The notes under the pieces are model-generated. The model worked only from the letters and a program-made list of their open reading frames with translations. It did no database searches and had not been told where the DNA came from. Of a stretch of DNA of 64,000 nucleotides, positions 33,237-44,200 are shown piece by piece. Numbering within the stretch: position 1 is the stretch's first letter; each line of letters opens with the position of its first letter. Both the position numbers and the translations under genes were made by a program. The DNA lies in assembly GCF_030867145.1 (NCBI RefSeq), contig NC_134422.1, positions 13,774,531 to 13,838,530 of the forward strand, written 5' to 3'. The DNA is from Opisthocomus hoazin (lineage: Eukaryota > Chordata > Aves > Opisthocomiformes > Opisthocomidae).

Positions 33237-36200
33237 GTGAGCGGGGCCGCGTCGCGGGGCGGGGGGCCGGGCCGGGCCTAGTAGGGGGGCCGGGCCGGGC
33301 CTAGGCGGGCCGGGCCGGGCCTCTCGGTCCCATCGTGACGCGGCTGCCGTGTGCCCCGCAGGAGGAGCTGCGGCCGGGCGTGGTGTACGTGGGGCATCTC
33401 CCGCGGGGGCTCTGCGAGCCGCAGATCCACGAGTACTTCCAGCAGTTCGGGCGGGTGACGCGGCTCCGGCTCTCCAGGAGCAAGAAGGTAACAGCGCCGG
33501 GCCCCGCCGGGCGCCGGGGACGCCGCCGCCCGTCCCGGGCTCCGCTCGGAGGCGGCGCTGGCAGCGCGCCGCGGCCGTGCCCGGCGCGGTGCCCGCCAGG
33601 TGGAGACGCGCGGTTGCAGTTCCACGCGTGGGCGGGGGGGGGCAGCTGGAGGGTAGGGTGGGCTAGGCTGGGCTGGGCTGGGCTGGGCTGGACGGGCTTC
33701 AGCGGGCCCCTCCCGCCCCCCCCGCCCGTCGTCCTCCGGCTGCCGAAACCCCGGCGACAGGTAACGTGACCCCTTTTGTCCGTTATTAAACACGCGTAGG
33801 AGGGAAGTGTTGCCAGAACGCACGGATTCAAGGTAGAACGTGAGATGTCGTGGAAAAGGCTCCTTTTTAGCTTTCTTGCTGCTTTGTGCTCAATAAACGT
33901 CTCATTTCTGGGTTTATCACCACGTTATAAGATTTCTGTATACACTTGATAACAGCAGCAGAGCACCACCAATGCAGGACAGCTCTTTTTTAACAAATAG
34001 TTATTGGTGAGCAGTTTGTTTCACATGCATATATGCATTTACAAATAATGTCTTGCCCATTTGGGACTCAGTCTGGTTCTTTTCATGATTTCACTGAACT
34101 TTACGAAATTGTGTTGGGCTGAGAATGGGCTGTGACTTCAGAAGCATAAAATAATTTTAACTAATTTAGTTCTTCGGGTGTTGAAGCATCACTTCAGATT
34201 TCTTTCCGTTGTTGATTGCAGACTGGAGGTAGCAAAGGCTATGGGTTTATAGAGTTTGAGTCCGACGATGTGGCTAAGATCGTTGCAGACACAATGAACA
34301 ACTACCTGTTTTCCGAAAGGCTGCTAAAGTGTGAGTATAAGCTGAAGTGTCAGTCCTCTGGCGTGTAAAAGAAATTTATAGTTAATGGTGTGCGGTTTTT
34401 TTTAATCAAGTTTTGTCCCAAAAGGATTTTCTGTGGGGCTGAGCTTTTCTGCTTTTTTTCACATGTAAAGACCGTCCCCAGCACCTTTTTGTTCGCTACT
34501 GCTTTTTTTTTTTCTCTTAGGCGGAGAATGCTCGTTGTGTAATCGTGTGAGATGAAGTCTCAGGGAGCGGTGGGGTTTGCTGTGGAGGCAGTTCCTGTAA
34601 AGTGGAAGTTCTTTGTCATTTATAACTGTTGCAGCTGCAGTCTATGTAGGTAGACATAAGGGGCTTTTTTTAGTTAAGAGATTAATGAAATTAACAGGTT
34701 TCTCAGACACAGCGATAGCAGTGCTTGCTTTGTAAAGGATTATGAGCTGTACAGGCATCAGCTTTTGAGAAACGAGTTATCTGTGTTTTCCGAGTGAAAC
34801 TGAAAAAGTGCTCTTTTCTTCCGTCCATCCATTATCAGTTCTCTTACTAGTGAGTATTTCGTTACTTTCAATGTTCTCTGCTAATGAAATGCTGTACTAC
34901 TGCTCTGCCGCAGCAGATAGCGTTGTAACGAGAACTGAATAGCGTGGTGTGAGTCCATTCGGTGAGGAGGGCAGCTCTGCTGTAACTTGACGTCCTATGT
35001 TTACGACCCAGGTCAGTTCCTACCTCCTGAAAGGGTCCATGAAAACCTCTTCAAAAACAGTAACAAAATATTTCTGAAGCCGTCTCAGCCGGCGGTCAGG
35101 CGGTACAATAAGATACGTTCGCTCGTTCAGAAGGCAAAGATGACAAAGCGACTGCTGCGAAAGGAGAAGCTTTTACGGAAGAGGCTGGCGGAGAAGGGGC
35201 TCGATTATGACTTCCCAGGATTTGTAAGTCTGGCATCGTTTCGATGAGTGTTTAATGCAAAACATGTTTCTAAGGTTGTGCTAAGTACAAGAAAATCACG
35301 TGTTTTGTGTGGAACTGGTAAAAGAGCTGGAGCACCAGGGGGCTTACTTACTTTAGGAACTGTATAGAAGCCCCTGGAAATCAGTGTTGTGCTGCCGCTG
35401 CGTTGTGCTATGTGTGTGTATGGGTTTACCTTTAGAGAATTAAGTAAGTAACAGCAAAGTGAAGGCGTTCCTTTTCTTCTGTTGGTATAAACAGTTGGAT
35501 ATCCCATGGTTTTCGTGTTTGTGGATTGCAGAAGAGCGACAGGGTGTTTGCTAGGCCCCGTGGCGGGCGTTGGCGGGGTGGGTGTTTGAAGGCAGGTCCC
35601 AAGACTAGAGCTTCCATCCCTAGAGCCCGCCTAAGCCAACCGAACATATTGCTCACTTGCAGAGTGCTTGGGTGAAGTACTTGGATTTTAAGCAATACTG
35701 GTCAATGTGGTATGTTTTTTAAATGCACAGTAGCAGCTTCTCTTACGTTGCTTAGGGTGGTTTTGTTCAAACCAGAGCACCTCTGTGGCACTGTAAGTCA
35801 TTTTATTACAGAATCACAGAATGTTTGGGGTTGGAAGGGACCTCTGTGGGTCATCTAGTCCAACCCTCCTGCCCAAGCAGGGTCACCTATAGCAGGCTGC
35901 ACAGGACCTTGTCCAGGCTGGTCTTGAATATCTCCAGAGAAGGAGACTCCACAACCTCCCTGGGCAGCCTGTTCCAGTGCTCCGTCACCCTCAGAGGGAA
36001 GAAGTTCCTCCTCATGTTCAGGCGGAACTTCCTGTGCTTCAGTTTGTGCCCATTGCCCCTTGGTCCTGTCACTGGGCACCACTGAAAAGAGTCTGGCCCC
36101 ATCCTCTTGACACCCACCTTGAGATATTTATAGGCATTTCTTAGGTCCCCTCTCAGCCTTCTCCAGGCTATACAAGCTGAGCTCCCTCAGCCTTTCCTCG

Positions 36201-37790
36201 TAGGAGAGATGCTCCAGTCCCCTAGGTTTATTGATTCAAACCTAATTGCTGTAGTGAAGATTTTGTAGTTATGAAAGAAAGAAACCCATAATATGTATTT
36301 CTATGTGGTTATGAAGGCGTGAAACCCATAGACTGTTAGGTAACTGTTTGCGTCTTTGCACAAGGAAGTTTGTAGTGATCTGCCTGATCTGTCTTGCTTC
36401 CTAGGCTGCACAGGAGCTTGCCAGAAAGAGAGGAATCATGAAAACACCCAAGAAGTCAGAACTGAATATTTCTTTGAGCAGCCAGGTAAGACCAAACAGT
36501 GCTGGTGGTGTGCAGCACTGTGCTCCACCATTCACGCTGGGGCAGATGTTTCAATTCTGCAGCTGGTTTCTTCATATTCATTTCAACACCTGAAAACCTT
36601 TACAGTGTTTGCTTGAGAGATTTTTGTGCCAAAAGTAGCTCCTTTGAGATGGATTAACACTCCTGAATGAGGGAGGGTGGTTGGATCCTCTCAGTTCTCT
36701 TTCTTGTGGGAGTATTTGGCAGCAAAGGCTTCTGCTCTGCAGGTTGTGCCCAGCAGTGCTTGTCCTGAGGTGTGTCTGCTGCCAGCCTCTGCTGTTCAGC
36801 ACTAACCTGTACTGGGACAGTACACTACCTACTTCTGTGCTTCAGACCAGTGCGAAATCATCTCCTTGCTGACATCCTTCTGCTGGTCTGCGTCACAGTA
36901 TAATACCAGCCTGTTGTGACAAAAAGGAAGCTGAACTGTTAACGCAGTCTAGTGTTGTCTGTCCCTGTTTACTTACTGTGCTGTCCCTCCTCCCTCGTGC
37001 TCTGCAGGCCTGGTGTTCCAGTAGTTTGAAACTAATGCCAGCTACAATGAGCAGTAGGATGGAAGGAAACCTCAGGTCATCAGGACTGAGATTTGGGGCA
37101 CTGGCAGTCTGCAAAGTCTGCCAGGTATTAACATGTCTGTTTTGTCTCACCACTGTTGTGAGTTTGGTTTTATTGTTTTTGTTTTGGTTTTTTTTTTTTT
37201 TTTTAATGTTACTGGATTTACTTGTGATAATTGGTACAGGGTTGGTTGTGAAGAAGATAGGATTCATGCCAGTCTCAAATATACACCACCCCCGCCCTGA
37301 TTCTTTTACTTTTGGCTTTCCTAGTGCTTTGAGTCAGGAAATACAAAGTTTAGAAAGCAAATGTGCATAATGATATGTTGGATAATGTGAATTAATTTAC
37401 ATTTGCTTTTCGCATATACTTTTTTGAAGATGACACTTTTGTCTGAAGAAATACTGCCTACAAAAATAGCTAATTATTAAAAGAAAACAGTTTTCCCTAA
37501 CGTGGAAGTTGTGAAGCAGAGCTGGATGGAGGTGCCTTGTGGTACCATAAAGGGAGTGACAACTTTCTCTGGCAGGTCCTTTGCAATGAATCGTATTTTT
37601 CTGATCTCTTCAGGATCCTACTCCGCTCTGTACTCCAACAGTGCTCGAGTGCCGGAAAGCTTCCCAGGCAGACGGTGACGCAGAGGACAATGAGATAACT
37701 CTCAGACTGGCCCCTGCCAGTGTTAAGAATGCTGCGCAGAGACCAAAGAAGCAGCCAAGAAAAAGACCAAACCTGAAGAAACAGAAATAG
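33075..37790 (+). CDS. NIFK: Nucleolar protein interacting with the FHA domain of Ki-67, six exons, 288 aa
   Basis: Coding exons are 33075-33236, 33362-33487, 34222-34330, 35012-35223, 36405-36485 and 37614-37790, with matching phases at all five junctions. The protein has an Ala/Pro-rich N-terminus (about 1-30) and one RRM at about 58-135, with RNP2 VVYVGHL (61-67) and RNP1 KGYGFIEF (101-108). A basic helical segment ([20 protein letters not shown]) follows, then a C-terminal motif [15 protein letters not shown] (231-245). That last motif matches the phosphothreonine segment by which human NIFK binds the Ki-67 FHA domain. NIFK works in the nucleolus in pre-rRNA processing and joins Ki-67 on mitotic chromosomes. 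Length agrees with the 293 aa recalled for human. It shares its promoter with TSN. Confidence 0.97.
33261..33324. repeat. GC-rich 23-bp tandem repeat in NIFK intron 1
   Basis: Two 23-bp units (33261-33283 and 33284-33306) share GGGGGGCCGGGCCGGGCCTA, followed by a partial third copy to 33324. They make up about half of the 125-nt intron. Confidence 0.9.
33362..33487 (+). CDS. NIFK: NIFK exon 2 (residues 55-96, first half of RRM)
   Basis: It is bounded by CCCCGCAG and AAG/GTAACA, both phase 0. It encodes [20 protein letters not shown] and [17 protein letters not shown], the RNP2 strand and first helix of the RRM. Confidence 0.96.
33659..33691. repeat. Short GGGCT tandem array in NIFK intron 2
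   Basis: About five GGGCT units, some imperfect, are visible in GGCTGGGCTGGGCTGGGCTG and its flanks. Four G-triplets in a row make a G-quadruplex possible on the NIFK-sense strand. Confidence 0.75.
34222..34330 (+). CDS. NIFK: NIFK exon 3 (residues 97-132, second half of RRM)
   Basis: The acceptor is TTGATTGCAG and the donor T/GTGAGT is in phase 1. It encodes [20 protein letters not shown] and [11 protein letters not shown], which carry RNP1. Confidence 0.97.
35012..35223 (+). CDS. NIFK: NIFK exon 4 (residues 133-203)
   Basis: The acceptor TTACGACCCAG completes Cys 133. The exon encodes [13 protein letters not shown] and a basic helix, ending LDYDFPGF before GTAAGT in phase 0. The open frame seen upstream of 35012 is intronic. 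Confidence 0.97.
35811..36224 (-). mobile_element. CR1 LINE fragment in NIFK intron 4, minus strand
   Basis: The plus strand starts ACAGAATCACAGAATG and GGTTGGAAGGGACCTC, the reverse complement of a CR1 3' end, and runs to about AGATGCTCCAGTCCCC. On the minus strand it keeps recognisable CR1 3' UTR and the last ORF2 residues. Its 3' half closely matches the copy at 21525-22276, so these two are probably the same subfamily. It is antisense to NIFK. Confidence 0.93.
36405..36485 (+). CDS. NIFK: NIFK exon 5 (residues 204-230)
   Basis: It is bounded by CTTCCTAG and CCAG/GTAAGA, phase 0 at both ends. It encodes the Lys/Arg-rich [20 protein letters not shown] segment. Confidence 0.93.
37614..37790 (+). 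CDS. NIFK: NIFK exon 6 (residues 231-288, stop)
   Basis: The acceptor ATCTCTTCAG precedes GATCCTACTCCG. The exon holds the Ki-67 FHA-binding type motif with Thr 233, Thr 237 and Thr 239, an acidic patch (DGDAEDNE) and a basic tail ([17 protein letters not shown]). TAG is at 37788-37790. Confidence 0.96.
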   Translation, partial: DPTPLCTPTVLECRKASQADGDAEDNEITLRLAPASVKNAAQRPKKQPRKRPNLKKQK

Positions 37791-38200
37791 ATGTAAAATT
37801 TTGATGGCCGTAGCCATGTTTTTCCTCGACTCAAGAACTGTTGAGGTGGAGCTTCTAGTGGTTCTGCTGCCCTGCCTTGATGCATCTTGACTAGACTGTT
37901 TCAGTCTTTCCTAGGCAAGGAACCTCTTCACAAATCCTCCCCCTCCTGTTCAGCCATCAGGGGACCTACGGCCTTCTCTGCCTTTGAAGATTCTTGTGAC
38001 TTTGTGCTCACAAGTGCCCGTGCTGTGACACGCCTACAGATGTGCCAGAACCTTCAGTTAATTCTGTAACTTGTCTCCAGCACTCCCTGTTTTGAAAGAA
38101 AATGTGAGGCTGTCCTTTCAGAGCTTGCTGATGCGAGCTGTATCTTACATTTGTAATTAATGACGGGTTATAAAAAAAAATAACCATTTTTCAACTATGT
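37791..38200 (+). other. NIFK: Probable NIFK 3' UTR
   Basis: The sequence follows the TAG at 37788-37790. No canonical AATAAA was found close by. A TATAAA-like hexamer in GGTTATAAAAAAAAATAACC near 38167-38186 is the best candidate end signal, so the boundary is uncertain. Confidence 0.35.
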
Positions 38201-41200
38201 GGCCTCTTGGTAGTGATTCTTCTGTTTAACTGGATGTCTGCGTTTCGTGCAAGTTCTCATATACTTACACAAGTAGAGGGTGAGGGACTTTTTTCCCCAA
38301 GGAAGACACCTTGAGTTTCATCTTCTGTTTGTGATCAGTTAAGATCTGCCTGTGCTGTCCTGGGCAGAGACAGAATACCGTGCTGCCTGAGCAAGCCGGT
38401 GCCTTTCAACCCTGCTTTCAGCAGTGCCTGGGAAACTCGGCCTTTGCCAGGATGTGGAGCGGTTGCAGAGGACTTGGAAAGGACTGGGATTAGGAAAGTG
38501 GTGAGAAGAGGCAGAGGAAGATGGGTGAAGTCACTCGCATTCGAGGTTCCCACTCCTTCCCTAGGCAGGCAAAAGATCTGTGTTTGAGGGTGTACCTTAC
38601 TGTGGAGGTGTGACTGTTCTGTCGGCTGGTGGCTTAGCTGGAGTCACAGCTACGCTCTCATTCCTCACACGCTTGTGCAAAAGGCACTTCACGCTGCAGA
38701 GGTCCCAGGCGTGCCCATACTGACGGCTGGGCTGAGCAGGCAAAGGTAACTTGCTGATTCTCGGGGGTTTTGTGTGCCATAAACGTGCTGTTGCCTGGTT
38801 TGGAAAATACTCGAGGACCTGCAGAATGTGGCTGCCTTTAGAGGGAGGGACTGCTTGCTGGGCTGTGGAGAGGAGCAAATGGTGACAACGAGGTTAGGTA
38901 CAGCTGTTCTCGGAGCGCGCAAGGCTCTTTGAGAAGATGCATCAGTAATCAGAGCTGTCTGGGTTGTGTTAGGAGTTCTGCTGTCCTTCGGGCCCTGCAG
39001 CACCTTGTCCCTGTATTTCAGTTTCACTGTCTGTGTGAAACGAGGGTGTCTGGTGCGTCAGGGGGTGATAAGCACATTGCAGTGTTGTAATAAGCTGCTG
39101 GGTGGATGAACCGGGAATGGGAAGGCGGGTTTTTGTCACCAGTAGTAGGAGTTCAGAGAACCGAGTGTAGCTTTTTGTTGTGTGTCAATATTTATTCTTG
39201 TTCCAACATAACCTGTCATAGCTGACTGCAGATCCCCAGTCCTCTTTGAAAATGCAGTTTGACTGCAGTTAGAATTTGGATTTGATTGCAAATCTGCGAC
39301 CTGCAGAAACTCCAGTTGGGGTTTTGAGGCACGTACTTAGCCTTGATCTTTTATTGTCTGAGGCGGAACACTCTCTACTGCTGTTGGCTGTAGGTCAGGC
39401 TTGGCAGAAGATCTCGGAGGAAAGCCCAGGTGACAATAACTGGCTCCTCAGGTAGGTGGCTGGTGCCGATTCCTTGGCTATTTGAAGACTCCTGGCAGAG
39501 AAGAAGAAATCTGAACCATTGGCCTAGCTAATTCTGTCCTACCTGGCCTGATCACTTGAACAGTGGTCATAATGACATTCTCTCGGTGACTCGGATCATT
39601 CTCCTGTGTTGCTCTAAACTGGCGGGGAAGCCACTTGGATGAGTGCACCTTCATCTCAAACGCTTGTCATCTTAGGCACACGAGGGAAGTCTGTTGAGCA
39701 GCCCAACGGGCACTGGCAGTCCTTGCCTTTCAGTAGCAGAGTTGCTGTGGACATCTGCAGGCTTTCTTCTCTGTACCTTGTTCGATGTGAAACGGGCAGT
39801 GTTTACACCTCTCACCCCTGGAAAGTACACCCTTAGCTAAGGTTTGAGAGAAATGTGATCAGAGGGGCTGGCAGAAGTTGTGTATCTGTCAGTAACTGGC
39901 ATGCAGCTCTGAAAAAACTTGCCCACCTCGACTTCACACAGCAGAGAGCAGTGCAAGAGAAGCAAAATGCATCTGCCCAGAATGGACAGTTCTCTTTTAA
40001 AATCCATATTCCCAACTTTGTGTTGTGGCTGCTGGGTCAAGGTGAGCTGGACATGTGGCTGCGCTTTCTCCTGTCTGGAGCAGAGTCTCTCAGGCGCGGT
40101 CTGACCGCAGCGGGCAGCACGCTGCAGCTGCGTGGATGCAGGCTGCCCTCTGACAGAGGCAGCACAAGGTTTCCCGGGAGGTGACTCCCAGATTTATAAA
40201 GCAGCCTGCCTAGTCCAGGCGGTGGGGAGTGAGTGGCTGCGTTGGCGCGACTAATGCGTCTCCAACACCACTGAAGTGTGCAGGAGAAGCCTGATACGGG
40301 TCTTAATCAAATACGCCCATTTCTTTGGTGCTGCCACAAATGCTCCTTCCAAGGCTGTTGAGTTAAAGCTGCTCTTAAGAAAACTTAGTTTATCTAGAGT
40401 AACCTATCCAGCGCAGTTCCACGTTCACTGCAGCCTGAGCAGCTCCCTTCCTGCGCTTCCCATTCCAACCCCTTGGCCTGCATTTTGCACCTGGAATTGC
40501 TTTCTTCCTACTTTGCTTCTGTGACCATGCTCCTCTCTGTGCCCGGTGTTCTGCCTGGCAGCCTGTGTCTGATTGCTGCTTTCTTCCCTGTTTGACTCTG
40601 TGGCTTCTCTTCATGCTGCTTGCCGTGCCTGGGCTATCCTGCCAAGCTGCGCGAGCTGCCAGGGACTTGCACTTCTGCAGATCTCTTGAAAAGGTTTGTG
40701 CCTTTGAGCCAGCACCCTGGTAGCTGGTCACTCTCCATATTCGCATGGCAGTGCGAGCCTTGACGGGAAGACATTCAGGAAAGCTGTCCCTGCAGTAAGG
40801 TTTGCTTCCTGCTGTGATTTTCCTTTCCTTTCTCTTTGTTTATTGGTCTTCCTTCCACTGAGATCAGCTTAGATGGCAAATCTGAAAAGCAAGGAAACAA
40901 AATTCTGTGCTGTTTGAGGAAAGCACAGCAACAACAGCCAGGTTACGGCGAGGAACTCTCAGCAGAAGGGTAGCTTTTCTTGGTGATAGTTTCTGTTTTT
41001 AGGCTGCCTGTGATATTAATACGCTGCTGGCCCCGGAGCTGTACATAAGCAGAAATTCGGACACCCGATGCTTGCCAAACATAGTTTCCATAGCAAATGG
41101 ACAGACGTGCTGTGTCATGAGTTATGTCTCAGTCCTTGCACTGATTTCTATTTCTCAGCTCTCCAGTGATTTGTTCATTCATCTTGGACAAACACAAACC

Positions 41201-44200
41201 TCCTGGCCGCTGATTTTGGGGCAGGCTGTGGGTTGTTTTTACTGGGACGGTAGGACTGTTAAGGTTTTGGGTTCAAGGCATAATTTGCAGTTCTCTCTGA
41301 GTGACTTTGTAGAGCTGCTTTACTGAACATATGTTGTACTGTTTGCAAACTTCAGAAACACTCAGGTGCTAGCAGTTTGCTGGTTTACACCTGTTCGTTC
41401 TGATTTCTCTGTTTTGCAGGAAGGGGAGCTGGGCTTAGGAGTGCACAGCATTTCCCAGCACGTGAAGCACTGGAAGTAAAAGCAGAAAGGGATGGGGGGA
41501 GGAGGTGGGGTGTAGAAAGGCAGAATTGGCTGCAAAATAGAAGGGAGAAAGGAACGATGAAGCCAATGCTCACCTTTAGAGACAAAGGCACTGGTGAATT
41601 TCTTTCTAATTTGGCAGTGTTTTAGACTGCTTGAAATTAAAGATGCAGTTTGATGTTTTTCTTATTTGTTTTGCCTGTTAGAGGTGCTGTGGGATGCCCA
41701 GGCTGCACAGTGCGTCGGGAGTGGGCTGCAAACCGTGGTCCAAGTGTCAGTGCTTGCTCCTGAGCCCTGAGTGGAGGAGGAGAGCGTGCTGGGCAAGTGA
41801 CACTTGCTCTTGTCAGTAACAGGCGTGTTTGCTTGCATACCTGGCTTTTAAAATGTCTGCAGCCCTGAGGAACAAGGCTAAAACCTGTCTGCAAATAGCT
41901 CATGGTGCAAGGGAGGATTTTTGCCTGGCTCTGAGTGATGACATCCTCTCCTTTCCAAGCAGAGCACCAGCGAGGCAGAGGGTAGCTCTGGCAACTTCTT
42001 CTTCCCCCAGCTTTCTCTTCAGAGCGCTGGGTTGTTTGGTTCTCGCTTTGCCTGTGCCACGCAGCCGGCCAGGGTAGGGCTGTGTTGTGCGAGGTTCTGT
42101 GCGCACCCCTGCCCTGGGCAGGGTGTAGCAGGTGAAAGCTGGGCAGGCGGGTAACAGGAGAGCGGTGGGTGTGATCACTGTTAGGTGTTTTCCAGCAATA
42201 CCCACAAGTCCTGCTCCTCCTGGGCCAGACTCCTGCGTTGTCCAAGACGCTGTTCAAACACCTCCTGTTTTCCAGCGTTTACAAGCTAACCCACCAAGCC
42301 TTGAAACGTCCAACTCCAGGCAGCAATAGTCTGCACCTTCTTGGCCAGGGGTGCAGGGGAGGTGGTGGGGAGGGCTGTTCTGCGCGTCAGGCTGCTGCCA
42401 GACACCGCTCATCCAGGCATGTCCCTCCCTGCCCAAGGCCAGCAGCTGTCAGAGCAAGCCGAGGAAATGGTTAACTGCGTGAGTGAGAAGTGCTGAAGTG
42501 AGGCATTTTTTCCCATGCCCGGTGCAGCAAGGCCTCTCGTCACTCCTCCCACCCAGCATTAATCAAGGAGATGGCAGGGGCAGAGATGCTGGCTGCCCTG
42601 GGAGGCTTGGACTAGTCACACACCTGAGAGTCTGTGGCAGCCACTGTGTGGATCTCCTGTGCTGGGAAAGGAGAAGCTACAGAGAAACCGCTACACAAGT
42701 CTTGGCTCCGGACAGGGAAGAAAATGCTGGTTTATAATTGTCTTAAAATGTGATGTTGAAGAGGGCGGGCAGGACTGTGAGGATGAGTGCTGCAGGACAC
42801 TGAGGCAGCAGGATGGGTGTCTGCAGTGAGCCACGGGTGCTGGGGTCACCTCCTGTCCATGGCTGTGCATTCAGCCCTGCGCTCGACCCATCGCCTGGAG
42901 TCTAGGGCCTGGCCTGGGTCTGAATCTTGTTTTAAACAACAGGGATGACAAAACCAAATAAAACTGGTTTTTAGAATAGTGATTCTGGAAAGCCCTGTTT
43001 TTCTTCTGTGCGTTTTTCCAGTGCTGACTGAGAGGAGGGCTTGGTGAGCAGGTGCAGACCTGGCGATCAGGCTGCCTGCTCCGCAGCATGGCATTGCTGC
43101 TAGCGCTTGCACAAACCCCCAGCTTGCCTGTGTTTTGGTTTCTTTAAAACGAGCAGGGAAGTAGAGTTACTTCTGTCAGGGCGGCTTTGCAAGGCTGAAA
43201 GTGTTGCACCATTGTAGAGTGAAGGCAGCACCTTGCCTCTCTGTCTGGCTTGCTGGACGTACCCAGAGTGACTGTTTCTTGCCAGCGTGCCCTGCAGACG
43301 GCAGTTGTGCGGTGGGGAGCGAGCAGGGGTCTGTGCCAGTCGCGCAGCAGCAGCACAGCTGCTTTGTTGCCTGCAGGATTTTAATTTCTGTTGATGTGAG
43401 GGCTGGAGGGGATCTGGTGTGACTTCCAGGTGCTGGGCTGCGTTCGCAGTGCTGCCTGTTCGAGGGGCTGGGTTCATCTGCCCAGAAGTGATGGGCAGAG
43501 GAAGCATGAGACAAATCTGCAAGGCTTTCCCTCAGCTCTCCCACACAAAGACGTGATGTTTGCGGTTTGATAGCTGGACAATGCTTCAAGTGAGTTCTGT
43601 TGAATTGTATCCTGAAAAAGAAACCATCCAGGTTTGGAGCTGCCAGAGCTTTGTGGCTGGGCTGGCAGGAGCTACGCCAGTGCAGAGGAGTAGTTTTGGG
43701 GGCAGTACGGATTCTCCTGAGGCAAACCTGCCCGTTGGCGTAACGTCAGTGCAGCCACATCAGACAAACCGCAGCCCGAGATTTTATCCTGAGAGCTACT
43801 AGCTCAGCTTTTTTTTCCCCATCAGCTCATAATTTTACAAGATGAAATCCTGCCATGTCAATAGGTAGTCTAGATTCAATCAGTTGGTTGTTAAGAATCA
43901 TTTGGAGTCGGTGATTTGGACAGTTGGTTTTGAGAGGGCTGCCAGTGTATGTTTGCTGTGTCGCCATTCAGTGTCAGCCCTCCTGCTGCATTTTGTAAGA
44001 GCTTCCATTAATTTCAGTAGAAATCTCTATTTGGGGTGAGGGGTGACCTAATCTTTAAAAAGGATCTTAATCCACTTAGCCTCTCTTGCAAAGCTCAGCA
44101 TTTTCTCCTTGTCAGGAGCAAACTGCATTCCTAACCTTGATGTGTCACTTTCCAGTTGGCTTAATATTTGGGTGAGGATAAAAAGGAAATGTTTTTCAAA

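Larger units (their letters stand above)
32080..33770. promoter_or_regulatory. CpG island covering TSN exons 1-2 and NIFK exons 1-2
   Basis: The sequence is extremely GC- and CpG-rich from the edge of the CR1 copy to NIFK intron 2. Unusually long ORFs appear in all frames because stop codons are rare in such DNA. It covers the 5' ends of both divergent genes. Confidence 0.9.

Noticed and set aside
31991-33304. Several ORFs of 180-400 codons on both strands across the TSN/NIFK promoter
   Set aside because: They are products of stop-poor CpG-island sequence. They overlap each other and the real exons, and have Arg/Pro/Ala composition with no domain.
41637-42257. 206-codon ORF on the minus strand between NIFK and CLASP1
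   Set aside because: It has no domain, no matching splice sites and no consistent codon bias. A single ORF of this length is expected in 11 kb of moderately GC-rich DNA.
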